DNA from: Hyphomicrobiales bacterium
Lineage (GTDB): Bacteria; Pseudomonadota; Alphaproteobacteria; Rhizobiales; Rhizobiaceae
Length of the DNA: 64,000 bases
Reading direction: 5' to 3'
NCBI GenBank assembly: GCA_900473805.1
Contig: UCMS01000026.1
Span: forward strand, 1 to 64,000
Part shown: piece after piece, positions 9,340 to 17,873 of the stretch
How positions within the stretch are numbered: the first letter of the stretch is position 1
Layout of the letters: each line of letters begins with the position of its first letter
Position numbers and translations under genes: made by a program
Notes under the pieces: generated by a model
What the model saw: only the letters and a program-made list of their open reading frames with translations
Told to the model about the DNA's origin: nothing
Database searches by the model: none

Positions 9340-9702
9340 GTGCCGCTTTGGCAATCATCACAAATGGGAGAGAGGCCGGCTGCATGCCGGATACCGTCTG
9401 TTCGCCCGCAACGGGAGGACGCCGTGGATGACGCCCTCCCCCGATACGCGAGACTGAAACCGATGCGCTTCTCGACGCTGTACCCTGATGGAAGCGAAAT
9501 GGTTATACCGAGATCAGGGTTAACACTATCCTTACATCGCGCAGAGTTTATGGTTAATTTTCCGTGACTTGAGCTGACCGGTTGCGGGAGTTCCGCACCA
9601 ACAGTGGAGAGCTTGCCAAAGAGCAAACCGGGAGGAGAACGGCCCTGAAATTGAGGAAAGGCCGCCCTCAAGGTCGGATTCTCTCTTGACGATGTTCTCT
9701 TT
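9340..9702. other. gene-free region upstream of the five-cysteine protein
   Basis: About 360 bases hold no convincing gene. The AT-rich stretch around 9515-9565 is a likely promoter region. I see no repeat or defined regulatory motif. Confidence 0.4.
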
Positions 9703-9981
9703 ATGTTCACATCATCTTACATGACGCAGGCACTGAACACTCTCGGAAAAGCACTCCGCCACAACATGCTGGTGGTCGTCACCTGTCGCGACTGCGAGCG
9801 CCAGGCGCGCTTCCTCGCCCGCGACCTCGCCACCTTCTACGGCCACGGCCGCGACCCCTATTCGCTGAAATTCCGCTGCACGGAATGCAACAAACACAAT
9901 TGCAAGATCACCCTGATGGGCAGCCCTTACGACCGCACACCGGAAACGATCGTCTGGCGACCGGTCAAAGTGAAGCTTTAG
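9703..9981 (+). CDS. small putative zinc-ribbon protein
   Basis: The protein has 92 residues. Two CxxC pairs, Cys28-x-x-Cys31 and Cys59-x-x-Cys62, with an extra Cys67, are spaced as in a zinc ribbon. The rest is basic (many Arg and Lys), so nucleic acid contact is possible. There is no signal peptide, so it is cytoplasmic. A second in-frame ATG at 9721 is an equally plausible start, because neither has a strong ribosome binding site. I do not recognise the family; zinc binding is inferred from cysteine spacing alone. Confidence 0.7.
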   Translation: MFTSSYMTQALNTLGKALRHNMLVVVTCRDCERQARFLARDLATFYGHGRDPYSLKFRCTECNKHNCKITLMGSPYDRTPETIVWRPVKVKL

Positions 9982-10034
9982 GGGTTTAGTGTTCAGGGGT
10001 TTTAGTCGGTGTCCACGCGACTGCAAAACATCGG

Positions 10035-10109
10035 TGGCTGGGGCGCCAGGATTCGAACCTGGGAATGCCGGTACCAAAAACCGGTGCCTTACCGCTTGGC
10101 GACGCCCCA
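10035..10109 (-). tRNA. tRNA-Gln (TTG anticodon)
   Basis: The 75-nt gene includes an encoded CCA. The acceptor stem is TGGGGCG paired with CGCCCCA. The anticodon arm is CCGGT-TTTTGGT-ACCGG, giving anticodon TTG. The T arm contains GGTTCGAATCC. The discriminator base is G. Confidence 0.95.
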
Positions 10110-10279
10110 ACAGGATTTGGGCGACGAGGTGGCGCCGCAAATCGCGGCCTGATTAGCAAAGGGAAAGCGGCGCGGCAACACCTGTTGGTCGGGTCTCGAC
10201 AGATTTTGGCGGAACGATGGGGCGTGGCGCTCGTTTTCTTTTCATCCACACGACAGAAACGCCGACGAAAGGACATTCC

Positions 10280-10840
10280 ATGCCTTCCATCACTTCCGCC
10301 CGCATCCTCATTCTCGCAACCCATGGCTACGAACGCTCGGAATTGCGCGTGCCTCTGGATCAGCTGACCGCCAAAGGCGCCAAGGTTTCCATCGCCTCGC
10401 TGGAAAAGGCTCCGATCAAAAGCTGGGACGAGGACGACTGGGGTGACACCGTCGATGTCGACCTGACGCTGGACGCGGTCAAGATCGACGAGTTCGACGC
10501 CATCGTGCTTCCGGGCGGCCAGATCAATCCGGACCTGCTGCGCAAGGAGCAGAAGGCGGTCGCGCTGATTTCGGCCTTCGTCCAGTCCGGCAAAACGGTC
10601 GCCGCCGTCTGCCATGCGCCTTGGCTGCTGATCGAGGCCGGTGCGGTCAAGGGACGCAAGGCGACGTCCTATGCGTCGATCAAGACCGACATGATCAATG
10701 CCGGCGCAGACTGGCGGGACGAAGCCGTCGTCACCGACCAGGGCATCATCACCTCGCGCAATCCTGGCGATCTCGATGCCTTCGTGGAAAAGATCGTCGA
10801 AGAAATCGAGGAAGGTCGCCATCAGCGCCGCGCCGCCTGA
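10280..10840 (+). CDS. PfpI/DJ-1 family protein (class I glutamine amidotransferase-like)
   Basis: The protein has 186 residues, the normal length of the PfpI/YhbO branch. The nucleophile elbow is AAVCHAPW with Cys111 followed by His112, and an acidic residue early in the chain (Glu in GYERSE) completes the usual site. Family members act as chaperones, deglycases, glyoxalases or peptidases in stress protection. Which of these applies cannot be told from the sequence. The ATG is preceded by GAAAGGA. A 12-bp inverted repeat lies about 70 nt after the stop. Confidence 0.88.
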   Translation: MPSITSARILILATHGYERSELRVPLDQLTAKGAKVSIASLEKAPIKSWDEDDWGDTVDVDLTLDAVKIDEFDAIVLPGGQINPDLLRKEQKAVALISAFVQSGKTVAAVCHAPWLLIEAGAVKGRKATSYASIKTDMINAGADWRDEAVVTDQGIITSRNPGDLDAFVEKIVEEIEEGRHQRRAA

Positions 10841-10909
10841 CGGCTTCGCAACGATCTCCCCAGTCTGGCTTGCCACCGCTTCGGCCGCTGCGGGGTTCAC
10901 CTTTAAGAT

Positions 10910-10942
10910 CGACAGGCCCGATGACTATCGTCGGGCCTGTCG
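10910..10942. repeat. perfect inverted repeat downstream of the PfpI-type gene
   Basis: The 12-bp arms CGACAGGCCCGA and TCGGGCCTGTCG are separated by 9 bases. No T run follows, so it is at best a weak terminator or an mRNA-stabilising hairpin. Confidence 0.5.
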
Positions 10943-11061
10943 TGTGTCTGCACGAAGCGATCAGCCTGACGGCCAGTCAGGAAAGGCCAATCAAGTGGGG
11001 CACAGCCAGTCGGGCACAGTCCATCCAGCGCCATCGGGCCGGGTCGGGCGTGCCGGACCGG

Positions 11062-11385
11062 TCAGCCCGGAACCGCCGGCACCTCGCGGCGCAAATCCGG
11101 CTCATCATGGACGAAGGAGAGTTGCAGGGTCGCCATGCGTTCGGCCTTCGGATCCCCGCCGGCCGCCGCCGGTGGGTCGACCTCTATCCCCGCCTCGGCC
11201 AGTGCCGCAGCCAAATCCCGGAAGGCGCCGGCCGGAAGGGTCAGACGGATGGTGTTCATCAGGTTGGAATACAGTCTCACGTCATCGATCCAGCCGCCCA
11301 GCCGGTTTACCGTGTCGAAGACCAGCTGGGTGGCCTGCTTGCGCTCCACGCGAGTTACCGCCGTCATCATGATCAGCTTGCCCAT
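11062..11385 (-). CDS. conserved hypothetical protein
   Basis: The protein has 107 residues and is soluble, without signal peptide or cysteine motif. The start MGKLIMMTAVTR was chosen because GGAGGTGCGCC lies directly before it; longer in-frame starts have no such site. The sequence suggests a compact alpha/beta fold with a Pro/Ala-rich patch in the second half. It is divergent from the membrane protein gene at 11487, with which it shares a 100-bp promoter region. I do not recognise a family. Confidence 0.65.
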   Translation of the reverse strand: MGKLIMMTAVTRVERKQATQLVFDTVNRLGGWIDDVRLYSNLMNTIRLTLPAGAFRDLAAALAEAGIEVDPPAAAGGDPKAERMATLQLSFVHDEPDLRREVPAVPG

Positions 11386-11486
11386 CGGCGCACCTCCGTT
11401 ACACCACCAGTTTGGGGGGCGGCGGTGACAAATCAAGCCCTTTGTGGAATAGGCTTTGCCGGCAAGCGGAGCGACGGACGACAGGC

Positions 11487-12473
11487 ATGAAGAAAGCACG
11501 GCAGCATGGCGGGCAGCAGAAGCGACGGGCGGGCCGAACGGCGTCCGGCGCCGTGTCCCGACCCGTCGACGCGACGTCGGCAGGCTCGCAGCCGGCACGT
11601 GCAGCCAAGTCCGTCGATGGTCCTGGCGGTGGTGACGCATGGACAGGACGGGACCGGTTTCGCGCCGGCATCGCCACCCGCGCCTTCAAGCTCGCCCTCC
11701 TCGTCTTCCTCGCTGGCGTGCTGCCGGTCGCACTGTCCCTTTCCATTCCCCACGATTTCGCCTTCTTCGAACTCGGTTTTCTCTTCACCCTGTCGATCTA
11801 CGATCTCGTGCTGGCGATGCTCGGTCTGTCGGTCGTTGTCGGCATGGCGGAGCGCGGACGCGACATCGGGTATATTGCGCTTGCCTTTCTCGGGGTCTTG
11901 CTGCCGATGCTGATGCTGTTCGACACGATCTTTCCGATCATCCTGCAGAGCCCACTGGGGGACGAACTCTTTCTGATCGCGCCTGTTGCCGTGCTTCTCT
12001 CCGGTATCGCCCTGTGGCTTCCGGGGCGTTACCGCGTCTTCGGCGCCACGCTTGCCGCAGCCGTCGTGGCGCTGTCGCTGTCGCTGTTCATCGGGCTCGA
12101 CGATTTCGGCATCGGCATCAAGGAATTCGCCCTGACCGCCGTCATCGGCGCGCTGTGGATCCTGCTGTCGCCGGGCCTGCTGCTCAGGCCCTTTCGCGGC
12201 GCCTGGCTCGTCATCCCCGCCCGCATCATCGGCTCCTGGCTGGTGGTGATCGCCATCATCGTCACGGTTTCGCTCTATGTGCCGCTTGCACCCGAACAGC
12301 AGCCGCCGCTCGGCGATCCGTCGGCGCCCGATGTCATGATGCCCGGCATCGGTTCGCTCGACGCGCCCAGCCTGCCGCCCCTCGATCCCGCGATAGAAGA
12401 GGGGCTGGAAGACGCACCGGGCGGCGACGGTTCCGACCTGTTTCTGCCGCGCGAGGAAGACGCCCGCCCCTGA
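11487..12473 (+). CDS. multi-pass inner-membrane protein of unknown function
   Basis: The protein has 328 residues. A basic, Gly/Ala-rich N-terminal tail of about 60 residues precedes roughly seven hydrophobic segments, starting with FKLALLVFLAGVLPVALSL and ending with a helix before YVPLAPEQ. The last 55 residues are Pro- and acid-rich and probably exposed. No transport or enzyme motif is visible. The start MKKARQHGG was preferred over upstream frames because it gives a normal positive N-terminus and has AGG just upstream. The function is unknown. Confidence 0.7.
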   Translation: MKKARQHGGQQKRRAGRTASGAVSRPVDATSAGSQPARAAKSVDGPGGGDAWTGRDRFRAGIATRAFKLALLVFLAGVLPVALSLSIPHDFAFFELGFLFTLSIYDLVLAMLGLSVVVGMAERGRDIGYIALAFLGVLLPMLMLFDTIFPIILQSPLGDELFLIAPVAVLLSGIALWLPGRYRVFGATLAAAVVALSLSLFIGLDDFGIGIKEFALTAVIGALWILLSPGLLLRPFRGAWLVIPARIIGSWLVVIAIIVTVSLYVPLAPEQQPPLGDPSAPDVMMPGIGSLDAPSLPPLDPAIEEGLEDAPGGDGSDLFLPREEDARP

Positions 12474-12749
12474 GCGATCCGGCTCGAGGGCAACGGCCCC
12501 CAGATTTTCGCCCAATTCATATCAGCGAAGAGGTTGCACCCAAGGGGTCCGGCTGCGCACGTGCCGCAGGCCGAACAAGCCGGGCTGCGCCGGAACGGAT
12601 TGCGGTTGCAGCCCTCGAAAATCACCCCCTCCGTATTTTTACCGTGGCACCCGGAAAAGTCCGTTAACCTTTCGTGAACCATAGTCGGACCGCGCATGGG
12701 GACCACAAACCCTGAAGCTAAGATACCGTAATTTCAGGATATTCTTTTC
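12474..12749. promoter_or_regulatory. leader region of the orphan flagellin gene
   Basis: These 276 bases carry no gene. The AT-rich part from about 12630 to 12745 should include the flagellin promoter. I checked for a sigma-54 site and did not accept one. The ribosome binding site is not strong (GATATTC upstream of the ATG). Confidence 0.4.
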
Positions 12750-14594
12750 ATGGCCAGCCTTTTGACGAATAGCGGCGCGATCGCCGCGCTGCAGGCCTTG
12801 CGCTCGATCAACACCGAGCGGGCCGGCTCGGAGAACAAGGTCAGCTCGGGACTGCGGATCAGCGAGGCGGGGGACAATGCGGCCTACTGGTCGATCTCCA
12901 CCACCATGCGGTCGGACAGCATGGCGCTTTCGGCGATCAGCGACACGCTGGGCCTGGGTGCAGCGAAAGTCGATACAGCGGCCGTTGGTCTTGCCTCTGT
13001 GATCAAGGTGCTGGACCAGTTCGAAGCGAAACTGGTGGCAGCCAAGGAGGATTCGGTCGATCTTGCCAAGATCCAGGCGGACCTGCGGCAATACCAGCAG
13101 GCCGTCGTCGACATCGCGCGATCCTCGAGCTTCAACGGGCAAAACTGGCTGCATACCGATATCGCCGACATTTATGACGACGAGCTCACGGAAACCCAGA
13201 TCCGCTCATCCTTCACGCGGGGCAACAAGGGTGACGTGAAGGTCGATGCCATGGGATTCAGCCTGGCGAAAACCTCGCTTTTCAACAAGGCCGGCGGCGG
13301 AATGCTGCAGCCGGATATCCGCGATGTCGGCACCATCGGGGGAATGCGATACCTGACGAATTACGACTGGGATGATGCGACGGCACACAACGCGCCGGAC
13401 GGAACGCAAGGCTGGATGCTCCCGAAGGCGGGCCGTGGGTCCACTGCCTTCATGACCTTCTCGTTCCCGGCCGGATCCCCGCTTGACTTCAACACGCCGG
13501 GTGCTCAAATCAGCTTTACCTTGACCTTGGACAAGGAAGCATCGAACCCGAACAACTTGTCGGGTTCGGCAGGGCAGCTGCAGGAACTGCCGGGCCCTTA
13601 TGACGGCGGATACACCGTGCCGATCACCATCACCAAAGCGGAGGTGGATGCCTACAACTCCGGTCTCGGCGGCGTGATCTCCAACAACAAGGAGTTTGCC
13701 GGCCTGCTCAATCAGGTCCTTTCGCCACATGGCGCATCGGTGTCGGCGAGTCATTACAACCAGCTGCCGTCCGGCATCATCGTTCATAATCCCGTGCTGA
13801 TGGACATCAGTACCAAACAGGTTCACGGCAATGGATCCTATGTCGGCATCAGCAATCTGACGGCCAGCGGTGTCAGCAGCGGTGGGCTGGTCGATGGCGA
13901 AAGATACGGCACGCGTGGCTCCGGCATGGCGCTCGATTTCAAGCCTTTCACCCTTTTCGAGGTGGCGAACGACGACGACGGGGTCGAGGTGAGCTTCCGG
14001 TTTTCCCTGAACGGTGCATTGCCGGTCTCCTATTCGTTCAACCGGACGACGGTCAACGATGTGCTCGGACGGAACGACGGCAAGGTCGAGACGGCGCAGG
14101 AGATGGTAACCCTTCTCTCGTCCCTCCTCGCTGCAGACTGGCCGGGCCTCATCATCGATGTCGGTTCGGACGGGCAGGTCATTCTGAAATCTGATCCGTC
14201 CATCGACAGAAAGTGGGGCTCCGGACCCAACATCTCCTTTGACAAGGTGCGCGTCAGCATCGAGCCTCTGCCGACCCTGAGCTTCCTCGGGATCGACGTG
14301 GAGCAGAACCCCGAGCAAATCGACAACTATCTCGCCTATATCGACGCCGCCCGCGGGCGGATCGTCGATGGCGCCGCGAGCCTCGGCGCCCTGAAAGCCC
14401 GGATCGAACAACAATCGGAGCTGGTGCTGAAGCGGATCGAAACCTCGGACAAGGGCGTCGGGCGCCTGGTGGATGCCGACATGAACCGGGAAGCGACGCG
14501 CCTGAAGGCGTTACAGACCCGTGAAAAGCTCGGGACGCAAGCGCTGCAGATCGCCAATGCCCGACCGGACACAATCCTGCAGCTCTTCAGGTAG
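12750..14594 (+). CDS. large flagellin-family protein (orphan)
   Basis: Both conserved ends of flagellin are present. The N-terminal D0/D1 helices (SLLTNSGAIAALQALRSIN, then SSGLRISEAGDNAAYWSI and LGLGAAKVDTA) match rhizobial Fla proteins. The C-terminal D1/D0 helix ends in ILQLFR as in export-competent flagellins. At 614 residues it is much longer than typical rhizobial flagellins (about 300-430). The extra length is a central domain of about 350 residues (roughly 140-500) rich in Gly, Ser, Asn and Asp. There are no other flagellar genes in the window. It could be a minor filament protein, a stress- or surface-specific flagellin, or an adhesin-like filament. The stop overlaps the end of the convergent LuxR-type gene by 8 nt. 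Confidence 0.87.
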   Translation: MASLLTNSGAIAALQALRSINTERAGSENKVSSGLRISEAGDNAAYWSISTTMRSDSMALSAISDTLGLGAAKVDTAAVGLASVIKVLDQFEAKLVAAKEDSVDLAKIQADLRQYQQAVVDIARSSSFNGQNWLHTDIADIYDDELTETQIRSSFTRGNKGDVKVDAMGFSLAKTSLFNKAGGGMLQPDIRDVGTIGGMRYLTNYDWDDATAHNAPDGTQGWMLPKAGRGSTAFMTFSFPAGSPLDFNTPGAQISFTLTLDKEASNPNNLSGSAGQLQELPGPYDGGYTVPITITKAEVDAYNSGLGGVISNNKEFAGLLNQVLSPHGASVSASHYNQLPSGIIVHNPVLMDISTKQVHGNGSYVGISNLTASGVSSGGLVDGERYGTRGSGMALDFKPFTLFEVANDDDGVEVSFRFSLNGALPVSYSFNRTTVNDVLGRNDGKVETAQEMVTLLSSLLAADWPGLIIDVGSDGQVILKSDPSIDRKWGSGPNISFDKVRVSIEPLPTLSFLGIDVEQNPEQIDNYLAYIDAARGRIVDGAASLGALKARIEQQSELVLKRIETSDKGVGRLVDADMNREATRLKALQTREKLGTQALQIANARPDTILQLFR

Positions 14595-15279
14595 GACCGC
14601 TCCCCTCGTTGCCGTTCACCTGGTTGCCGAGCAGCAGGACGACGAGATGAACGAGGTTTTTCGCCCCGAACCGCTCCTTGAGACGATCGAGACGGTGCTC
14701 GATCGTGCGATGGGACAAGCCCAGCCGGACGGCGATTTCTTTGGCCGTCAGCCCCTCCATCAGCAACTGCACCACGGCCTCGTCATCCACCTCGAAACTG
14801 GCGAAACGCTTGGGGGCGTCGAGCAGGAAGCGGGCATAGGAGGACGAGATGACCCATTGCGACCGGCCGGTCGTGCGTTGCGGCAGCAGGATGCGGTCAT
14901 AGCCGAGATTGATACCGAACAGCTTGGTCTTGACCAGTTCGATCGACGGCTGCTGGTTTTCGATCACCTGGCGCAGCCGCGGGATGACCGTATCGGCCAT
15001 ATAGGTCTGATCCGCGAATTCGCCGATCAACTGGTCCCGAAAAACGTGATTCAGGTCGAAGAGGGTCGTGGTGAAGCCGGAATGCCGAATGGGCGTCATG
15101 CGCCAGCGAAGCGGATCCGTTCCCTCGATCCAGAAGACGGTGAGCCGCATCTTGATCGACAGAAGGGACTTCGCGCCGTCATAGATCAGTTGCGGTTCTG
15201 CCGGCGTTTCTGCGTCGGTGGCAATCCAGGCGTCGAGCATTTTCCGGCTGACGGCGGCAAACGGGGTTTCCTTGGGCAT
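14587..15279 (-). CDS. LuxR-type transcriptional regulator with N-terminal PAS-like domain
   Basis: The protein has 230 residues. The C-terminal helix-turn-helix is of the LuxR/GerE type (VVQLLMEGLTAKEIAVRLGL, then SHRTIEHRLDRLKERFGA). The first 150 residues look like a PAS-type sensor fold and lack the autoinducer-binding signature residues of quorum-sensing LuxR proteins. It is convergent with the orphan flagellin, the genes overlapping by 8 nt at their stops. A role in flagellin control is possible but not shown. ATG at 15279 was preferred over an in-frame GTG at 15288; neither has a strong ribosome binding site. Confidence 0.82.
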   Translation of the reverse strand: MPKETPFAAVSRKMLDAWIATDAETPAEPQLIYDGAKSLLSIKMRLTVFWIEGTDPLRWRMTPIRHSGFTTTLFDLNHVFRDQLIGEFADQTYMADTVIPRLRQVIENQQPSIELVKTKLFGINLGYDRILLPQRTTGRSQWVISSSYARFLLDAPKRFASFEVDDEAVVQLLMEGLTAKEIAVRLGLSHRTIEHRLDRLKERFGAKNLVHLVVLLLGNQVNGNEGSGPT

Positions 15280-15494
15280 GCAAATCACGGGTCACTTAAT
15301 AACGCTCCCTTAAACCCTGCAGCGTCCGAACTTGACAAGTCTCAAGCAACCATCTGTATCGCCATCCCCAGATTTGCGTCCTATCCTTGCAGATCGGAGG
15401 CGGTTTCGTCCGGCCGCTTTTCGGCATATCGACGCCTTCCGGCCGAGCCGTTACACAGGGTGTTCATGGTCCTCCTGATTCCGGTGTTGCCCGC

Positions 15495-16448
15495 ATGATC
15501 GTCCGCTACGACCGTCCCGTGTCCCGCTCCGCATTTCTTGCGCGGCGGCTCGCGCTGTTTGCGCTGGTCATGCTGGCGCTGGTGGTGGTGGCGCATCGGT
15601 TCGGGATGTTGAAGACGCCGGATTTCATAGCGCTGGTGCTGGTGGCGGCCCTGCCCGCTGCACTTGCGGTGCCGCTGGCACTGATTGGTCTTGCGCGGCT
15701 CTGGCAGATCGGGGCGCTGGGCGGCGTTGCCGCCGTGCAGGCGCTTATCTATGCAGCTCTGCCGCTCGCACTACCCGGATACGGCTACTTTCTCTACACG
15801 AACCGGCCGGTGCTGACAGAAGTGTCGACCGATCTCGGCGACCGTCCGGCCTGGGTCTCCGCTCCGGAGGCGAACCAGCAGTTTCTGCCGCGCCCGCCGC
15901 TTTCCCCTCTCGCTGCCGCGCTGCAGACGGAGCGTTATCCGGGCTTGACCGGGCGACGCTACGAAGGGGCGATCGACCGCGTCTACGAGGCGGTGCGAAA
16001 GGTGGCGGCGGCCAACCGGCTGGTGGTGACTGCGAGCCGCGGCGAGGAATATGCGCTGCCGGATCTGCAATTGCGTCCTTCCGAGGACGGCACGGCCGCG
16101 CCTCCGCCCGGGGCCGCCATGGGGACGCCACCGGCTGAGGAAGCCTTGCCCGAGAGCGGCCCCCTGCCAATGCCGCGACCCGATGCAATCTCGGCCCTGA
16201 TCGACGCTGCCGAAACCGACGCGGCCGAACCGGCGGGTGAAGCACGGCTCCAGCTTTCGACCAAGACCTTCGTGTTGGGTTTGCCCTTCGATGCCGTGGT
16301 ACGGTTGAAGGAAGAGGCGGAGGTCACGCTGGTCGATATCCGCGTCGCGTCCCGCTACGGGCCGCATGATCTCGGCATCAGTGACGAGATTGCGGAAGGG
16401 TTCCTGCATGCGCTGGATGCCGAGCTTCTGGGGATTGCGGGGAACTGA
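15495..16448 (+). CDS. DUF1499-family membrane-anchored protein
   Basis: The protein has 317 residues. Three hydrophobic segments lie in the first 100 residues (LALFALVMLALVVVAHRF and two Ala/Leu-rich ones). After them comes a soluble domain of the DUF1499 type (YPGLTGRRYEGAIDRVYEAV, later LDVRVASRYG-like VDIRVASRYGPHDLG), interrupted by a Pro/Ala-rich insertion around residues 200-240. The function of DUF1499 is not established. The ATG was chosen because it starts just before the basic, then hydrophobic N-terminus. The gene is divergent from the LuxR-type regulator. Confidence 0.8.
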   Translation: MIVRYDRPVSRSAFLARRLALFALVMLALVVVAHRFGMLKTPDFIALVLVAALPAALAVPLALIGLARLWQIGALGGVAAVQALIYAALPLALPGYGYFLYTNRPVLTEVSTDLGDRPAWVSAPEANQQFLPRPPLSPLAAALQTERYPGLTGRRYEGAIDRVYEAVRKVAAANRLVVTASRGEEYALPDLQLRPSEDGTAAPPPGAAMGTPPAEEALPESGPLPMPRPDAISALIDAAETDAAEPAGEARLQLSTKTFVLGLPFDAVVRLKEEAEVTLVDIRVASRYGPHDLGISDEIAEGFLHALDAELLGIAGN

Positions 16449-16489
16449 GGGGTTGTCTGGCTGCCGTTGGCCTTGTGCCGAGCGCTCCC

Positions 16490-16531
16490 CCCCCTACCGG
16501 GCATCTCCCCCTCAAGGGGGGAGAACGGAGA
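16490..16531. repeat. palindromic intergenic element
   Basis: A C-rich run and a TCTCCCCC / GGGGGAGA hairpin (16504-16524) lie between the convergent DUF1499 and metallo-beta-lactamase genes. The sequence is related to the larger element at 56084-56227 (CCCCTCAAGGGG core). Confidence 0.55.
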
Positions 16532-16545
16532 GACCCGCTGCCAAT

Positions 16546-17472
16546 TTAACCCGGCCAATACTCTCCCGACAACCTTGGCGGGCCGTCGGTTGCAATCATG
16601 CCCTTCTCCACCAGGTCCTCGATATGGGCGAGCACAGACAGCGCGGCGGCCCCATGCAGCCGGGGATCGGTGGCGGCGTAGATGACCTTGACCATTTCGG
16701 GGATCAGCCGGTCGCCCTTTCGGATCCGCTCCAAGACGGCCTGTTCCCGCTGCCGGCGGTGGGTGCGCAGCGCGCGCACGAAGGTCTGGGGATCGCTGAC
16801 CGGACCGCCATGGCCGGGCAGATAGAGGGTGTCTTGCCTTTCCAGCAGGCGGTCGAGCGAGGTCATGTAATCGCTCATGGCGCCATCCGGAGGGGCGACG
16901 ATCGAGGTGGCCCAGGCCATGACGTGGTCGGCGGAAAAGAGGATGCCGGTGTCTTCAAGCGCGAAGGCTGCATGGTTGGCGGTATGGCCGGGCGTGTGGA
17001 CGGCGGTGAGGCGCCAGCCGTCGCCTTCGACAATCTCCCCGGCCGCCAGAGTGCGGTCGGGCACGAATTCGGTGTCGGAGCTTTCGGCGAAGGGGTTTAC
17101 TTCGCCCTCGAAGAGCGGACGGGCCGGCCGATGCGGGCCTTCGGCGACGATGACCGCGCCGGTTTTGTCCTTGAGCCGCCGGGCGAGCGGGGAGTGATCA
17201 CGATGGGTGTGGCTGACGGCGATATGGGTGACCTCGCGGCCCTCGATGGCTGCCATCAGGGCTTCGAAATGGGCGTCATTGTCCGGGCCTGGATCGATGA
17301 CGCAGACGGATTTTTGCCCGACGATATAGGTGTTGGTGCCGTGGAAGGTGAAGGGGCTGGGATTGGGCGCGGTCAGGCGCAGGACGTCTTCGGCCACAGG
17401 CACCGCCACGCCATGCTGCGGCTCGAAATCGGTGATGAAGCGTGGCGCTGCCTGATCTTCGGCGCCGCTCAT
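16546..17472 (-). CDS. MBL-fold metallohydrolase (LACTB2-like)
   Basis: The protein has 308 residues. The metal site HxHxDH is intact (His88, His90, Asp92, His93). Later histidines lie in HTPGHTANH and in LPGHGGP, and the metal-bridging Asp lies in FSADHV. The C-terminal winged-helix-like extension (RTHRRQREQAVLERI) resembles the LACTB2 branch, whose human member is an RNase. Bacterial members are poorly characterised, so the substrate is open. Its start overlaps the upstream cupin stop by 4 nt (ATGA), so the two form an operon. Confidence 0.88.
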   Translation of the reverse strand: MSGAEDQAAPRFITDFEPQHGVAVPVAEDVLRLTAPNPSPFTFHGTNTYIVGQKSVCVIDPGPDNDAHFEALMAAIEGREVTHIAVSHTHRDHSPLARRLKDKTGAVIVAEGPHRPARPLFEGEVNPFAESSDTEFVPDRTLAAGEIVEGDGWRLTAVHTPGHTANHAAFALEDTGILFSADHVMAWATSIVAPPDGAMSDYMTSLDRLLERQDTLYLPGHGGPVSDPQTFVRALRTHRRQREQAVLERIRKGDRLIPEMVKVIYAATDPRLHGAAALSVLAHIEDLVEKGMIATDGPPRLSGEYWPG

Positions 17473-17765
17473 TTGTACTCGATCTCGATGAAGCTCATCG
17501 GCTCACTGCCACCATTGATGACATTGTGCTCGACACCGGCATCGCGCCGATAGGCCTCGCCGGCTTTGCTCATGACGCGGCGTTCACCCGCGGCATCCTC
17601 GATCAGGAAGTGGCAATCGGTCATCGGCACGACGACATAACCGAGGCCGTGGGTATGATGCCCGGTCGCGGCACCGGGCTCGAAATCCCATCGGGTGATG
17701 CGGGTGACGGCATCATCGAGGACAATCGTCGGGATGGCGGGAGGACGGGCGGAATAGCCGGGCAT
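17469..17765 (-). CDS. small cupin-domain protein
   Basis: The protein has 98 residues and consists of a single cupin barrel. The first cupin motif is ATGHHTHGLGYVVVP, with metal-binding His residues; the second includes YRRDAGVEHNVIN. Such single-domain cupins bind a metal and are often dioxygenases or isomerases of small substrates. The true reaction cannot be deduced here. It is the first gene of a two-gene operon with the metallohydrolase (ATGA overlap). Confidence 0.82.
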   Translation of the reverse strand: MPGYSARPPAIPTIVLDDAVTRITRWDFEPGAATGHHTHGLGYVVVPMTDCHFLIEDAAGERRVMSKAGEAYRRDAGVEHNVINGGSEPMSFIEIEYK

Positions 17766-17873
17766 GGGGTCTCCGGGAGTGGCAGAGTGTGCGCCGGTCC
17801 GGGATGGCCTGACGCGGGTATGGAGCGACCGTAACCGCCGCGCCGTCGCGCGACAACAGAAGAAATCCTGATC

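Noticed and set aside
12640..12665. TGGCAC upstream of the orphan flagellin as a sigma-54 promoter
   Set aside because: The -24 element TGGCAC is present, but the bases at the -12 position read AAAGT in place of TTGC, so the core GC is missing.
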